Shown: piece after piece, positions 46,036 to 57,833 of the stretch
Layout: the number at the start of each line of letters is the position of its first letter
Position numbering within the stretch: the first letter of the stretch is position 1
Source of the DNA: Spodoptera frugiperda
Lineage: Eukaryota; Arthropoda; Insecta; Lepidoptera; Noctuidae
Length of the DNA stretch: 64,000 bases
Direction: 5' to 3'
NCBI RefSeq assembly: GCF_023101765.2
Contig: NC_064217.1
Coordinates: 3,162,001-3,226,000 of the forward strand
The notes under the pieces: generated by a model
Seen by the model: the letters and a program-made list of their open reading frames with translations, nothing else
Told to the model about the DNA's origin: nothing
Database searches by the model: none
Position numbers and translations under genes: made by a program

Positions 46036-46689
46036 TATACACACCTAGCGTCGCATTAAATTTCTTGAAAGCAAAGGTTACATTGTATGTTCCGTGTGAT
46101 AACTAGTTAACATACTGCCATAAACTGGGTACTATCACAGATTTTTTTAAATTACTGTCTCCAAGCTAGATAGAATATCAGAGATTGAAGTACTTTTCTT
46201 ATAAAATTAAAAAAAGTTATGGAATGAAAAGTGCAAAAATATTTTCTATAAGTTTCGATCAATTTCCGAAATTCACGAAAAAGGTTTAAGTGTACCTACA
46301 GTAAAATAATTTATTAAGGGTTTTGTGTGAATTGACAGAGCCGAGGCCTTACAAAGCCGGGCCGGGGTCGCTTGTAAATAATCAAAACAATTTTGTTTGC
46401 ACGAACAAATATTTGTTTACGACACGCACATTCAAATATTAAATGATGTGGTTCCAAATGTGTGTTTGATGGAAATTTATTTTAGGGGTCAATCGCCGTA
46501 CATGATTCTACATTAAAATGCAAACAAACAAATACTGTGACCACGTAATAAATATTGATATTAAGTTGTTTTCTGTGATGTAATCAATGTTTGTATTAAT
46601 GGCAGAGTTTGAAAATACTACACAACATAGGAGTTATGTTACGAGTCTTGGTTTTCAAACCACCAGCACGTTTACAGACCTTTAAGTGA

Positions 46690-46985
46690 GAGAGAGCCAT
46701 GCTTCGACACGAATGGGCTGGATCGACCAGAGTGTTATCATGTCCTCACAAAAAACCAGCGTGAAATAACGCTTGCGTTATGTTTCATTGTGAAACTGAG
46801 ATTACCGGAAGCGTATTACCCCCTTCCCAATCCCCAATTCCTCAACAACCCTTAAACTCCTAACCCCCAAAAGGCCGAAAGCCGCACTTGTAACGCCTCT
46901 AGTGGTTCGGGCGTCGATGGGCGACGGCAATTGCTTACCATCGAGCGATATGACTGCTCATTTACCAACTTATACCATAAAAAGA
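46690..46985 (+). mobile_element. CR1-type LINE/SINE tail, family 2, sense orientation
   Basis: GAGAGCCATGCTTCGACACG, GTGAAATAACGCTTGCGTTA, CACTTGTAACGCCTCTAGTG and ATTGCTTACCATCGAGCGAT, ending TTATACCATAAAAAGA. Confidence 0.7.
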
Positions 46986-49256
46986 TGCTATTAGCTATTG
47001 AAACGAACGGACTCAGAAATCGAATCAAAGTTCCTGTTTTGAAAACAATTGGAAAAAAACATTAAGTTTCCCTTTACCTACTGAAGGTTTATCAGTTTAT
47101 TTACATCTTCAACACAACAATAACATCAATCCAAGACTGGGAACGGACAAAGAAAACTCAAAATAAACTTCAAACTTCACCAAAGAGCGTTACATTTCTA
47201 AAATAAAGCCTAAGCTGGTAAAAGTTTGCAATCCGCAATTCTCCGAAGTGGGGCATCAATTTCCAAGTAAAAAGTTTACCGAATTCTAACATTAACAGAA
47301 GATAGAGATTCAAAAACAATCGCCGGTTTAGTCTTTTGAGACCTAACGTAAGTACTAAAGTAGTTTAAAGTAAGTATTGGGTACTTTAGGATACGTATAG
47401 GTATATATTTTCATATGAAAACCCGAGTAACTGCTGAAGGACTAACCTGACTGAGATTCCCAAACCGAATGACAAATGTGGGGATTGGGACAAACCTTGT
47501 CTTACGCTGGAATACTGAAATGCAACTGGCCGATTCTCATAGATACCGGATAAGCACAAAAAAATTCATCAAATTTACGATGTTACACAAGAATTTTATA
47601 TATTAGTTAATTAGTTAAAATTCGTGCTATCTCTGTCATTTACAAAGAATTTGTAGGGACAGAACTATATTTTTTTGTAAGCGTCTTAAAATTGAGTGAC
47701 GTTTGAGTATTTGACCATTATTTTCATAAGACAGGGTTTGTCACTTACCCTCGTTGAGCCTTTATTCAGCCGTAGACGTGATCACCTACATAACAATAGG
47801 CTCGATTTCTAGAGCCTGGGACTTATGGGGTAACATTTTTCTTATGGTTCTTTGCTTCCTCAAACCGTACAAAGGCGCGCTTTGTGGTGCATTCACTAGA
47901 TGTGGACCCATCTGTATAATGATATTTTTGCAATACCTACAATAAAACAATATTAAAAATAATCTTCACAGAGTAGTCAGTTAGGAAATGCAGGCCTCAT
48001 CTAATTTCTTTTTAAGTTGGCGTGAAAAGGTACTGTTTTGTAGCTTATTTACAAAAATAAATTCATTATATTTATTTCGTTAATGAAGGCAATTAACAAA
48101 TGGACCGTCAATAAAGGAAAAAAATATCCGATAGAACCCAAATTTCAGGACGGCGAGAGACCAATATTAATTACTGATAAACAAAAACCTGATTATTTGT
48201 AAACCACAAAACTCATTTTGTATTAATGTCGAACAAAAGCGATGTAATTATTTTGTTAATGGTAAAAGTTTACGTTCGATCTCGTTATTTGAAACCGACG
48301 AACAAAACAGCTTCAATTACTTTATTTATTCATTTAAAGTAATTTGCAATACAAATTTTCTGATGAACATGCAAATAAACAATAACAAAGTAAGCAAAAG
48401 TACAATAATTATAACTAAATGGTTACAATATTTGCCAGAGACCAGGTAGTAGAGCTACCTGATAAGCCGTATCCTTAATCTGCTATCTCCTATTCGTTTG
48501 TATTAATTCAGTTTGTGACAACCCTTTAAAAATGAAGTTAGACTTTTAACCATATTTCAATTGAATGTAATAAATTAACAAAATAATATTGTACGGCGAC
48601 ATTTATTTGAGACCAAAATAAATTCATAAATAATGTGTTATATATAATATAATGAATCTTTTCAAATGATATTGTTATTTAATAAAACAGACGGGGAGAT
48701 TATAATGAATTTTGTTATTAAAGTACTTGAACATGATTCATTTCTATTGTAGATAATATTAATTTATTTTTCTGCTGTCTGAGTTGGGATTGCGGTATTA
48801 AAATGAATAGTAAAATATTGACTTCGTTCTTGTTTAGATGTTTATGCTCGTAATAACATCTTTAATATAAAATTTAACCTATATTTTGATTTTATATTTG
48901 TTTCAAATGTAATAGGATTTAACTTGTCGCCGGGCATAATTCCAGAATTTCTAGCTAAGTAGGTATTTTATCAAATATATTGTTTTTATTTTAACTTATA
49001 TTAAATTCGTAGTAATTGTACGTTCCAACGTCTCCACCTACCCCCCTGGAAGGCAGGCGTGATTATGTATGTATTATATAAAGATGTAAGATAGAGGTCT
49101 GTTTTGAATACAATTATGTAAGTGGTTTTGTGTAAAGTCATCGAAGAAACTATGCCTGATGTATATCAGTAAGCTCGCCTATTATGACACACATAAGTTT
49201 ACACGAGAATCTATAAAAACTAGTGGAAAAATTGTGTTTCAAAGACGGGACGTTAT
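46986..49256. other. No gene seen
   Basis: Long AT-rich stretch. The 63-codon frame at 47754-47945 follows TTTATTCAG, but no downstream partner or domain was found. Confidence 0.45.
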
Positions 49257-49393
49257 ACGGGGAATCATCCAATGACTCCTCCCGCCTTAGGTGAAGCGAG
49301 AGAAAGTGTCAGACTGTTTCTGATTAAAAACTCTCCGTTCCTGCTCCTGTTCTTCGAGTCGGAGCCCCGGTAACCGCTAGGTAGTCCGCAGCT
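49257..49393 (-). mobile_element. LINE-tail retroposon, upstream member of a pair
   Basis: CGGGGAATCATCCAATGACT, CAGACTGTTTCTGATTAAAA and GTAGTCCGCAGCT identify it. The T-run has been lost. Confidence 0.75.
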
Positions 49394-49409
49394 AGAAACA
49401 TAAGAGGCT

Positions 49410-49525
49410 TTGTTTTTTTGATGGGGATAATCATTCAATGACTTCTCCCGGCTTGGGTGAGGCGAGAGGGAGTGTCAGACTCTTACTGACTAAAAACCAA
49501 ACGTACGCCGTACGACATACGGCAC
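49410..49525 (-). mobile_element. LINE-tail retroposon with 12-bp TSD, downstream member of a pair
   Basis: ACATAAGAGGCT is repeated at 49398-49409 and 49526-49537. The tail stops after GACTAAAAACCA and is followed by 25 bases of unrelated CGTACG-rich sequence before the duplication, which suggests a template switch at its 5' end. Confidence 0.8.
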
Positions 49526-49983
49526 ACATAAGAGGCTATGATATTGTTTCAGGAATCAAATAACAATGACATTTGGCTCCTTCCAATATTCACTAATGAC
49601 ACATCAATAAATACATTAATTAATCAAATTACATTAAATTAATTATCACATGAATGCTCTAAGTAGTCTAAGTTAATGCTTGCAATGTAATTAGTAGGAA
49701 TAATTCAGGCAATTAAAATAAATTATTATAGCTATCCATTAGGACACTAGTTAGGGTTAGGATGTCCGTTACATGACATTAAAATGACTATGTTACTATG
49801 GAATAAATAATAATGCGTACATATATTAATATAATATTATATAGGTTTATTGACAGTTTAGTAAATATTTGTAATATATTCATTTAGAAGTTCCTGTTAT
49901 TTGTATACATATACTATTGTTTTAAGTTAAGGGTCAAATTAAAATTTTGAAAAATATAATTATAAAAATTTTGTGGATCGTGG

Positions 49984-50030
49984 AAAGTTTCTTTTAAATA
50001 AACAATAATTGTTTATTTAAAAGAAACTTT
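49984..50030. repeat. Perfect 47-bp palindrome
   Basis: Two 23-base arms (AAAGTTTCTTTTAAATAAAC at the start, its complement at the end) flank a single central base. Noncoding AT-rich surroundings. Confidence 0.9.
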
Positions 50031-50314
50031 ATTTTAAAGTCTTTGTCTCAAGCGAAATGTGAAAATTAGTACTTTTAAGAATATTTTCCTTTTTATTAAA
50101 ATACCTTTAACCTACGAGTTTTCATGAAAATACTGATGACTGTTAATGAGACAAAAAGTGTATGCAAGATTCGTAGTAATTGGCATTCCAAAGTTTCTGC
50201 CTACCTTCATGGAGACAAGCGTGAGGTTTTTGAGTTTGTTCCTTCAACAGAAGACGAAATATTAAACCCATACCAACATTCACACATATTTAAGTCAGTA
50301 TCTTGATACACATT

Positions 50315-50420
50315 TTTTTGAAAACGTTGCTTCACACAAACATTGTTTCGTGCAGTCAACACTGTTCGAACCCATCACACGTTGCGCAGCAGGCGATTAG
50401 ACAGTCATCATATTCGACTG
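50315..50420 (-). repeat. tRNA-derived SINE family 2, head region
   Basis: The minus strand has TGATGGGTTCGAACAGTG (B-box-like) and GTGTGAAGCAACGTTTTC. Diverged. Confidence 0.5.
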
Positions 50421-50679
50421 AACAAACATCCGAATATCAGAAACAATCAACTAACTTCAATACATAAGTAAAATTTTAACGAGATATACTGCCTCAGTTC
50501 TTGAGTTTCCGAAGATACACACAAAATATAACAATGGAAAGTAACACCTGTAATAACTTCGGTTTCATCCTAGCTTCGTTCCTCCGCGCTCACTTAAAAA
50601 CTCCTAAGGATTTCACAAACGCAATAGTGTGGCTATGCTGGTAAATTATTAAGGATTTTTGTTATTTTTGTAATAACTA

Positions 50680-51060
50680 TCGTGAGACATACTAAATGGG
50701 GATGATGACGGGGTATGAAAATCAAAAATCTTGAAAAAATATTAGACACGTATTTTTTTTTTTGGCATATAAAACTTAGATAAAACGAATAAAAATTTAT
50801 CTTCGAAAGTATTTGATTCTGTATGAAAAAAAAACTACGTGGCTAATATTTTAAAATAATATACAAGACGGACATTAAAATAAAAAGTAGTCATCTACCC
50901 TATTTACTAAATAGGTATCACAGTTCACTCATTCAGTACGCGCAACGGCGCCGCGTCTGCGCACGCTGCTCATGATGAAGAGTCCGTCTGTAACTCGAAA
51001 CTAGTAGAGTTTTTCTCCATTAAGGTACGTGAGTGAACTGTGATTTTTAGTTAAGGACTT
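50680..51060 (-). mobile_element. TIR element of the TCGTGAGACATAC family with nested MITE
   Basis: The end motif TCGTGAGACATACTAAAT at 50681-50698 is separated from the body (50920-51060: CGCGTCTGCGCACGCTGCTC, GTAACTCGAAACTAGTAGAG) by the MITE at 50695-50904. ATCACAGTTCACTCA and TGAGTGAACTGTGAT form inner inverted repeats. Confidence 0.55.
50695..50904 (+). mobile_element. MITE with AATAGGG imperfect TIRs, nested
   Basis: Begins AATGGGGATGATGACGGGGT and ends AGTCATCTACCCTATT. It sits inside a TCGTGAGACATAC-family element. Confidence 0.6.
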
Positions 51061-51647
51061 TTTTTGCTATGCGCTTGTGTTTTAAGCATAAATTCCTTAT
51101 TGTTTTTATTCACAATAATACCTATAATATTTTATCTTGTGGCTTTGACTAAAAAAATGCTTTTTATACACCGTTGAATTTAAACTGTTTTTGTCAAATA
51201 CGTCTATTCAAAAAAGTAAAATACGTATAATATTGAACTGTTTTATTTTTTCTTAATTCGGGTATTATTTACATAATCATTACAGAATTGCTGTTACAAA
51301 GACTACTAGACATATTATGCCTCTTCAATAGATAGCATGGCACAGGATTTTCAGCTCTACCATGAATATATTACAATGCATTTTCGAAATATCAGTCTAT
51401 TTCTAATTAACAATTCCATTTGCGTTAGAAAATAATGAGTCATTAATGTTAACATGGACAATGGCCAATCAGATCACGTTTTTAATTTGTTACTGTACTG
51501 TCAACAAGGACTCGAATTAGCTAATCCTATTATGCCATAATGAGTCCAATTATTCGTTAAGCTTTTATGACAAAATTTCGATTCCCGAGTCGAGCAAAGT
51601 ATTATAGGGCTTTTTTCGGCTTTAAAATATATCTAACCACAATATAT

Positions 51648-51835
51648 CCACTACAAATGGGGCCCAATAGAGCTGATGCCTGATTCGGAGCTGGGGACTA
51701 CCTAGCGGGTTTACCAGGGTTCCGGCTCGAAAAGCAGAAATAAGAACGAGATGGTTATTAATCAGTAAGAGTCTGAGACTCCTTCTCGCCTCGCCCATGG
51801 CGAGAGAAGTCATTGGATGATTTTCCCCCCTTAAA
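51648..51835 (+). mobile_element. LINE-tail retroposon, longer form, 13-bp TSD
   Basis: AACCACAATATAT (51635-51647) and AACCACAACATAT (51836-51848) flank GGGGCCCAATAGAGCTGATG to GGATGATTTTCCCCCC plus a short A-run. Confidence 0.85.
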
Positions 51836-51858
51836 AACCACAACATATGTAATTTAGA

Positions 51859-51885
51859 AGAATCCACTTTACATCAGTGGATTCT
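51859..51885. repeat. 10-bp-arm hairpin
   Basis: AGAATCCACT and AGTGGATTCT with a 7-base loop, just past a LINE-tail insertion. Confidence 0.7.
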
Positions 51886-53024
51886 AAATAAGTATTCACC
51901 AAGTATCAAGATATATTCCATATTTTTATGTGACCCAGACTCAGTCAGTTCAAAAGTAAGTGACTAACTTGTTTTTACTGTAAAGTACCAATATTTTGTA
52001 GTCGAATGTTATTTAGACTTGCTTTTAAGTAGTGGTTGGTTACCCACACCTCCCACAATCAAGTCTGGGTTACATTTTACAGCTAAAATTACCAGTTAAT
52101 AAGCAAATATTTCGAGTCACCTTCAAGAGCAGACCAGTTTTTGAATACTTTCAGCGTAAACGAAAATGTTATTGCAAACTGTGGTTTCTTTTGAAGATGT
52201 TTTATAATTTAATTATTATTTTTTTATTTATCACTAGCTTCTGCCAGTGACTTCGCCCGCATTTTTATGGGATAAAAATATCCTATTACCCAAGTTAGCT
52301 CATACTCTGTCTGTTTACCAAATTTCATTAAAATCCGTTCAAACGTTTCAACATGATTGACGGATAAATATCGAAACATAAAAAAATCACATTTATAATA
52401 AAGCGTATTTTTTTTAGTATTCTTTTCCCATGACGTTACACTATACTTTTCTTAAAGAATAGGAATAATAATATGTTCGTAAAAAAATAGCCACAAGTTA
52501 AAATTAAGACGTGTTAGATTGATCAGGCTAACAAATTTAACCAAAGATTTTGATCCCAGATCGTCAGCAGAAAGTCCTCTTATTATTTTTAGCAATTATC
52601 AAACAAAGAAAATGTCCTGAAAAATGTCGTTATAAAGAAACACACCCTACGTGATGCTCTAATCTTTTCTCCGGAGTGTCGAATGAAAACTTTTCAATCG
52701 GATTTAACTCCGTTTCTTATCTAATCGCAAAGTTTTGTCAAAATTTCAAGCGGGCCCGAACTTGATCGGGAGTGTTCGGGAGTTCGACTCGTTGCTTTGC
52801 GGACAAACGAGATATTGTGCTTTATAATTTCCAACTTTTATTTTTCTTTATTGTCCATTTCTGAACTGACTTTGTTAAAAGCAATGTTTCTTAAGTTGGG
52901 TGAGTTTTGTTTAGGCTGTTTTTTTTAGAAAACTTGCTAGACATCGCAAGCGTTATTTCTATGAGAATGTGGAAGGTTGTTTTACCGATATTAAAAGATT
53001 AAAAAAAAACAATCAATTTATTAA
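51886..53024. other. No gene; one dispersed repeat
   Basis: Apart from the repeat at 52235-52380, only short frames and AT-rich sequence are present. Confidence 0.45.
52235..52380 (+). repeat. Dispersed repeat of the same broad class
   Basis: GCTTCTGCCAGTGACTTCGC, GGGATAAAAATATCCTATTA and TTTCATTAAAATCCGTTCAA, an arthropod-wide repeat pattern. Confidence 0.45.
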
Positions 53025-53338
53025 AAAACTGCCTAATTTTGATTGTAATGTCCGTCTTGTAGATTATTTTAAAGTATTAAACACGTATTTTTCATTTCCT
53101 TACGAAACCAAATACTTTTCAAGTTATATCGATTCGAAATATTGTGTGATGTCACTTCTAGGTACATTTTATATGTAGAAATGACGTATTTGTTTCCACT
53201 CCTAAACTTTGATTCGTTTTATAGAAGTATTATTATCTTATACGACAAATAAAAAAATACGTGTTTAATATTTTTTCATTTCCTGATCGATGGACTAAAT
53301 AGATTATAAAATTTTCATACCCCGTCATCATCCCTATT
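53025..53338 (-). mobile_element. MITE with AATAGGG imperfect TIRs, antisense
   Basis: Ends CCCGTCATCATCCCTATT. The interior ATGTCCGTCTTGTAGATTAT and TAGAAATGACGTATTTG matches the other copies. Confidence 0.6.
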
Positions 53339-53359
53339 GGTATCTTTTACCATGATTTA

Positions 53360-53465
53360 AGTCCGCATTGAGCAAGCGTGGCGATTAATGCTCAAACCTT
53401 CTCCGTGTGAGAAGAGGCCTTTGGTCAGCAGTGGCCACTTATAGGCTGTTGATGATGATAATAAG
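53360..53465 (+). repeat. Lep1-like Helitron tail
   Basis: AACCTTCTCCGTGTGAGAAG, CAGCAGTGGCCACTTATAGG and a GTTGATGATGATAATAAG end. The best-preserved of the copies here. Confidence 0.55.
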
Positions 53466-53469
53466 TTTC

Positions 53470-54434
53470 AATAGCGATGGTCTACATTTAAATGTCATCT
53501 GTCGTATAAAAACATCGTTTTAAAAATAAAAAGCCTTCCATAGTCTATTGTGAGCGAACACAATTATTGTACAAGAACCCACTAAATAGGTCAGTTCAAA
53601 GGCCTGTTTTAACTTAACTTAGGTATTCCTTTAGAAAGACCTTACGGCTTTTTCCTTTTACGGATGAAAAAGTAATTTCTTTTGACTTAAATGAAATCTA
53701 ATTTGATTCGGGAACTTGTGTAGTAACTTTAGTGGATTTTTTAAACTTAAATGAGTTGTAGTGCTTGTAAAATATTTAATTAAAAAGATCCTCTTGTAGC
53801 TAAAGTTTATAAAATTTATTTATTGTTATAACGTTCTACAGTAAAAGATAATTTTATTCACGGCAATGTTGCGGCATGTTTAAAACTTTAATATCTTTTG
53901 TAGTTTTTGTTTCTTGTAAATATTTTATTTTCATTATGTTCTATTATTTGTTGTTCGCTTTCAAGTTAGGTAAAGGGAAGCATCTCTTAATAATATCTCA
54001 CGTCATTCCTAGCACAAAGAGCGGCAGTAAAAAATACAAACAACTTGTTACAATAACCCTTTCAAGCTATCTGGGTCAGGGCATAAAAATAAATCTATTA
54101 ACTCCATAATGTTGAACAAACAAAAACTCGGCTTATTTATATCACATGTAACAATGTAACAATGGGTAACATTAGCGGTGCTCGTGAAAAGACGCCCCGA
54201 TGTGTAACGCCTGTCGATATGTATAGGAATATAGTAAAATTTACAACATAAATATTCGTCAATTCAGTGACGTTCGGCGTCTGCCTTTGTTGGGGGTTTA
54301 CGGTAGAAACTTTGATTCGGTACAAGTTATAAGCATTCAGTATAGAGCCTTTCACATAGCTGTGTTGTCCGGTGTGCATGACACTGTGACTGGTCAAATG
54401 CGATGGAACGTTAATAATCAGTAGGTACCCTTAG
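53470..54434. other. No gene seen
   Basis: Frames at 53876-54109 and 54137-54397 lack recognisable domains. Confidence 0.45.
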
Positions 54435-54520
54435 TTTGCTTTACGTTTAAAGCAATCGAAACGAGAGCGCGTTTTGTGCTCTGATTGGCCGGCTTGAATA
54501 TACCAACCAATCAGAGCAAA
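54435..54520. repeat. Dispersed repeat with CCAATCAGAG palindromes, copy 2
   Basis: AGTTTGCTTTACGT, CGAAACGAGAGCGCG and CTCTGATTGGCCGGC opposite CCAATCAGAG, as at 24015-24120. Confidence 0.55.
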
Positions 54521-55362
54521 GCAAAATCATACTAATAGTATCCAGTTCTTCGGAATATTCGGTCTACTTTATCATGTTCACTTATAATGAACTGGATGTA
54601 GGTTGATTCCAACCGGTATATCTGGAAACCAAAAAATCTAACCACTTAGTAAGCATTTTGAACTACCTATTTGTTTATAATGGTCTAAAAATTGACATTC
54701 ATCATGCTATGAAAAAAAAAACTGTTACATACTTTGATCTTGTAAACCGCTACCGCCCGCCTCTTGTCCTACAGACTATAACAAACCCCCTCGTCCCCCA
54801 CCCCGCGACATTTCCCCGACAATGCCCTCCTCGCTTGAGGAAATATTTTATCTTTCTTCATAAAGGAAGCCAACAATGGTGGAGTGATGTATTTAGGAAA
54901 TAAATGTCAAGACATCACTCAGTGTTCGTTCTAAAGTACATTTCGGACTGTTCTTAACAGCAATAGGAAATATTAACAACGCTTAAATCATAAATTAAGT
55001 AACGAGTTCTACTTAACCTTTGTGGGATGTTAATGAGAAGATCTTAAAGAAAGGCTTTGTGTAGATATTGGTAAGTTTGTCTACCTTTAAGTAAATTGTT
55101 TGGTATAATTTTTGGTCGTAACTTCCAGTGATCGTATTGTGTTTTAGTCAAGCTATTTTGTGTTAGTACTCTACTATTGAGAGTTCATTGTTCAAGCTTA
55201 GTATGGGTCACCGAATACGTCTGCGTAAATAATTTGCTATTTTATTAGGTATTTTTAATTTATTGTGCTTGATAATTTGCAATATAGATAATAATTTTCT
55301 TTTCTATCAACCAATGCATCTGCATTGGTAGAATTTCTGTTTAAGAATTTAACTTTCGTGAG

Positions 55363-55530
55363 ACATATTAAATTAATTGTGTTATCGGCTTACTCAAGTA
55401 ACAGTTTGACGAGGAAATCGACTAGTTTAAAGCCATGCTAGAGGCTTATATTCATGAGCAGCATTTCGCGACACACGACGCGCTAATTGTCGCAAGAGTA
55501 AGCCGATAACATAATTAATTTATTTGTCAT
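55363..55530 (+). mobile_element. TIR element of the TCGTGAGACATAC family
   Basis: Starts TTTCGTGAGACATATTAAAT. The inner inverted repeats GTTATCGGCTTACTC (55380s) and GAGTAAGCCGATAAC (55495-55509) enclose ATATTCATGAGCAGCAT. Confidence 0.6.
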
Positions 55531-55999
55531 TTCATTTTCTGTACCAAAATTTACTTCTCACTAAGAAACAAACTTGTCTAATCATGCAGTCCTTGTCTAA
55601 AGCTTGAATTGAGGCACGAAATATGAAGGTGAGCGCGTTATAGGGGTCCTAACGCTTCCCGTATTCATTCGACCCAGCGGAAAGGATTGCGTATTCACCT
55701 TTACCCTATTGAAATAAATGGATATTTGCGCCGCCATATGAAACTAAGCAGACCGCTTCAAAGGATAAGACATAACGTACTTATGTATCTTAGGAATCGC
55801 TCCAATTGGCTATATACGTACAGATTACCTGCGATGTACTCGTAGAGGTTGTTGTTATCAGCTTTTGTGATAACTTTATTAAATTTGGGGCGTTGGAAAG
55901 TATTAAGATTTTTGACTATTAAACGTCAACAAAACTATTTTGTTGATTGGACAAACAGAATAATTTTAGGCTATGTTATATGTTCCGCGAGAGCCATCA

Positions 56000-56205
56000 G
56001 GGCAAAGCCAAAGAGCCATCAGACCACCACTGATACAGTGCCTAGAAGGGCTAATGCATGATCCGGAGTTGCGGACTATCGGAGTTTATCGGAGTTCTGG
56101 CTCGAAAAGCATAAGTGGCAATGGGGTGGCTTTTAGTCAGTAAAAGTCTGACACTCCTTTTGCCTCGCCTCACCCGCAAGACGGTAAGTCATTGGAGAAG
56201 GAGCC
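56000..56205 (+). mobile_element. LINE-tail retroposon, longer decayed form
   Basis: GCCATCAGACCACCACTG, CCGGAGTTGCGGACTATC, TGGCTTTTAGTCAGTAAAAG and AAGTCATTGG follow the family order. No A-tail or target duplication is visible. Confidence 0.7.
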
Positions 56206-57816
56206 AAGTTATAATTCGCACTGATTAGCATGTGTCTTATCACATGGAGTGTTTAACTGAATGAATGGAAAGTTATCAAATATAATTTTAAAGAAAATAT
56301 TAATATTTATGTAAAGAAATAGAGTTTCAATATTATGTTACGTTCACCTATTTGCGTATTAAAAACGTAATGGCAACGTCAAACAAAGAAATAGGTTGAC
56401 AAAATTAAGGCGCTGAAGAAGTTCTTGAATCACAAAGGCATCTCCACGATTTTCAAAAGCACCCAAAGCTTTAAAATGTATCTCAAGTCTGAAGCCACAA
56501 CAATCACCCTTTTGATGGCGAACACAAAAGCCAAGCCGTGGTTCCGTATCTAAATTGGACAATTAGAGACCTTTTGTCATTTAATTGTTTATCTGTCCAA
56601 AACAAGGCTACGCTTAACTGCAAATTATAAATAACTGGCGGCTTAATGAACTAAATGAGTTTTAAGGTCATAAAAAAATGGTCGCGGTTTATATGGGAGG
56701 GTTTACTTTTTATTTTGTGAGAATTCCTAACCTAAATGTTTTGGTTGTGTACCTTATATAAATAGTATTGAAAACTATAAAGGCATTGTTTAGCTGAAGT
56801 AAATACGTACATTTTGGATATTGAAGGTTTCCACTCATAGATACGTTGGTTACGTTTTTGTAAACATAACTTACCTAATACGATAACCACCACGTCGGTC
56901 TCTGGTGACCGACGCTTAGAGAAGAATTTGCCTTCAACAGTTTTCTTTCGGCAGACAATGCTTTAAACTACTTAATGTCTCATCGAGTTATTTGAGAGAT
57001 TGACGTCTAAAAGAGTTACATTAAATAACCTATATGCAAAAATGAATATCATTTATCATTTAATATTATCACCTTTTCTTATAAATCTATTTTTATAATA
57101 TCTAATCATAAACCGTACTTATTCTATTAAAGAAATAGTCTTCTAACTGTTCAAAGATTACCTTACCTTACCTACTCAGTTTCATTGATCAGATAAATAA
57201 TGTTGAGGCCATTGGTTAAATGGCACAGTTTAGGTAGTAAAATGTCTTGCGTATTAATTAAAAGGCTATGTATTGTCAACTATTTGTCACGTCAAAAGCG
57301 ATGAAGAGATTTTGATTTTTGAGACTGTTATGTAGATTTGCATATTATGTATATAAAACCAATTTTAGCCTTAATAAGGTAGGCAGGAACCTCATAGCAA
57401 TAGTACATCTCTGGTGGAAGAGCACGCTTTTTTTTAAGAGTACTTTGCACATGTAATATGAGTCAAATGCCATTTAAGAGCTTATTTCTAGGGAGACTAG
57501 GAAACTCAGTCATTGCCACAGATGGAGTTTTCTACTCTTTCGGTAAACAAGTATGTAAGTCGTTATATAACATTTGAGTCATAGCACAGGTCTTTTCTAA
57601 TGCAGTATTCTTTTGGGAAGTCCATATGCATTTTTCTAGGTCTATACTTTTCTATGTAAATAAAATATGCTATCGTTATAAAACTCCGTAATACTTACAG
57701 AACCCTAAAATATTTCCTTTTAATGTACATAATACCGAAATCTGTTGCTCGCGGCTACACTTTATGAATAAGATGTTGAGGTTAAGTCGTCGTAAATAAA
57801 CAACAAGACCGTCTGC
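56206..57816. other. No gene seen
   Basis: AT-rich flank of the R1-clade LINE insertion, with one dispersed repeat at 56895-56985. Confidence 0.45.
56895..56985. repeat. Dispersed repeat, CACCGGTGACCGACG type, copy 2
   Basis: GGTGACCGACGCTTAGAG and GAATTTGCCTTCAACAGTTT, matching 16012-16110. Confidence 0.55.
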
Positions 57817-57833
57817 GAACCACCTACATACCT

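Noticed and set aside
47754..47945. 63-codon hydrophobic frame after a TTTATTCAG acceptor-like site
   Set aside because: No partner exon, no homology recognised and no poly(A) signal tied to it.
54658..54903. 81-codon frame with a proline-rich part
   Set aside because: No domain recognised and no flanking splice support.
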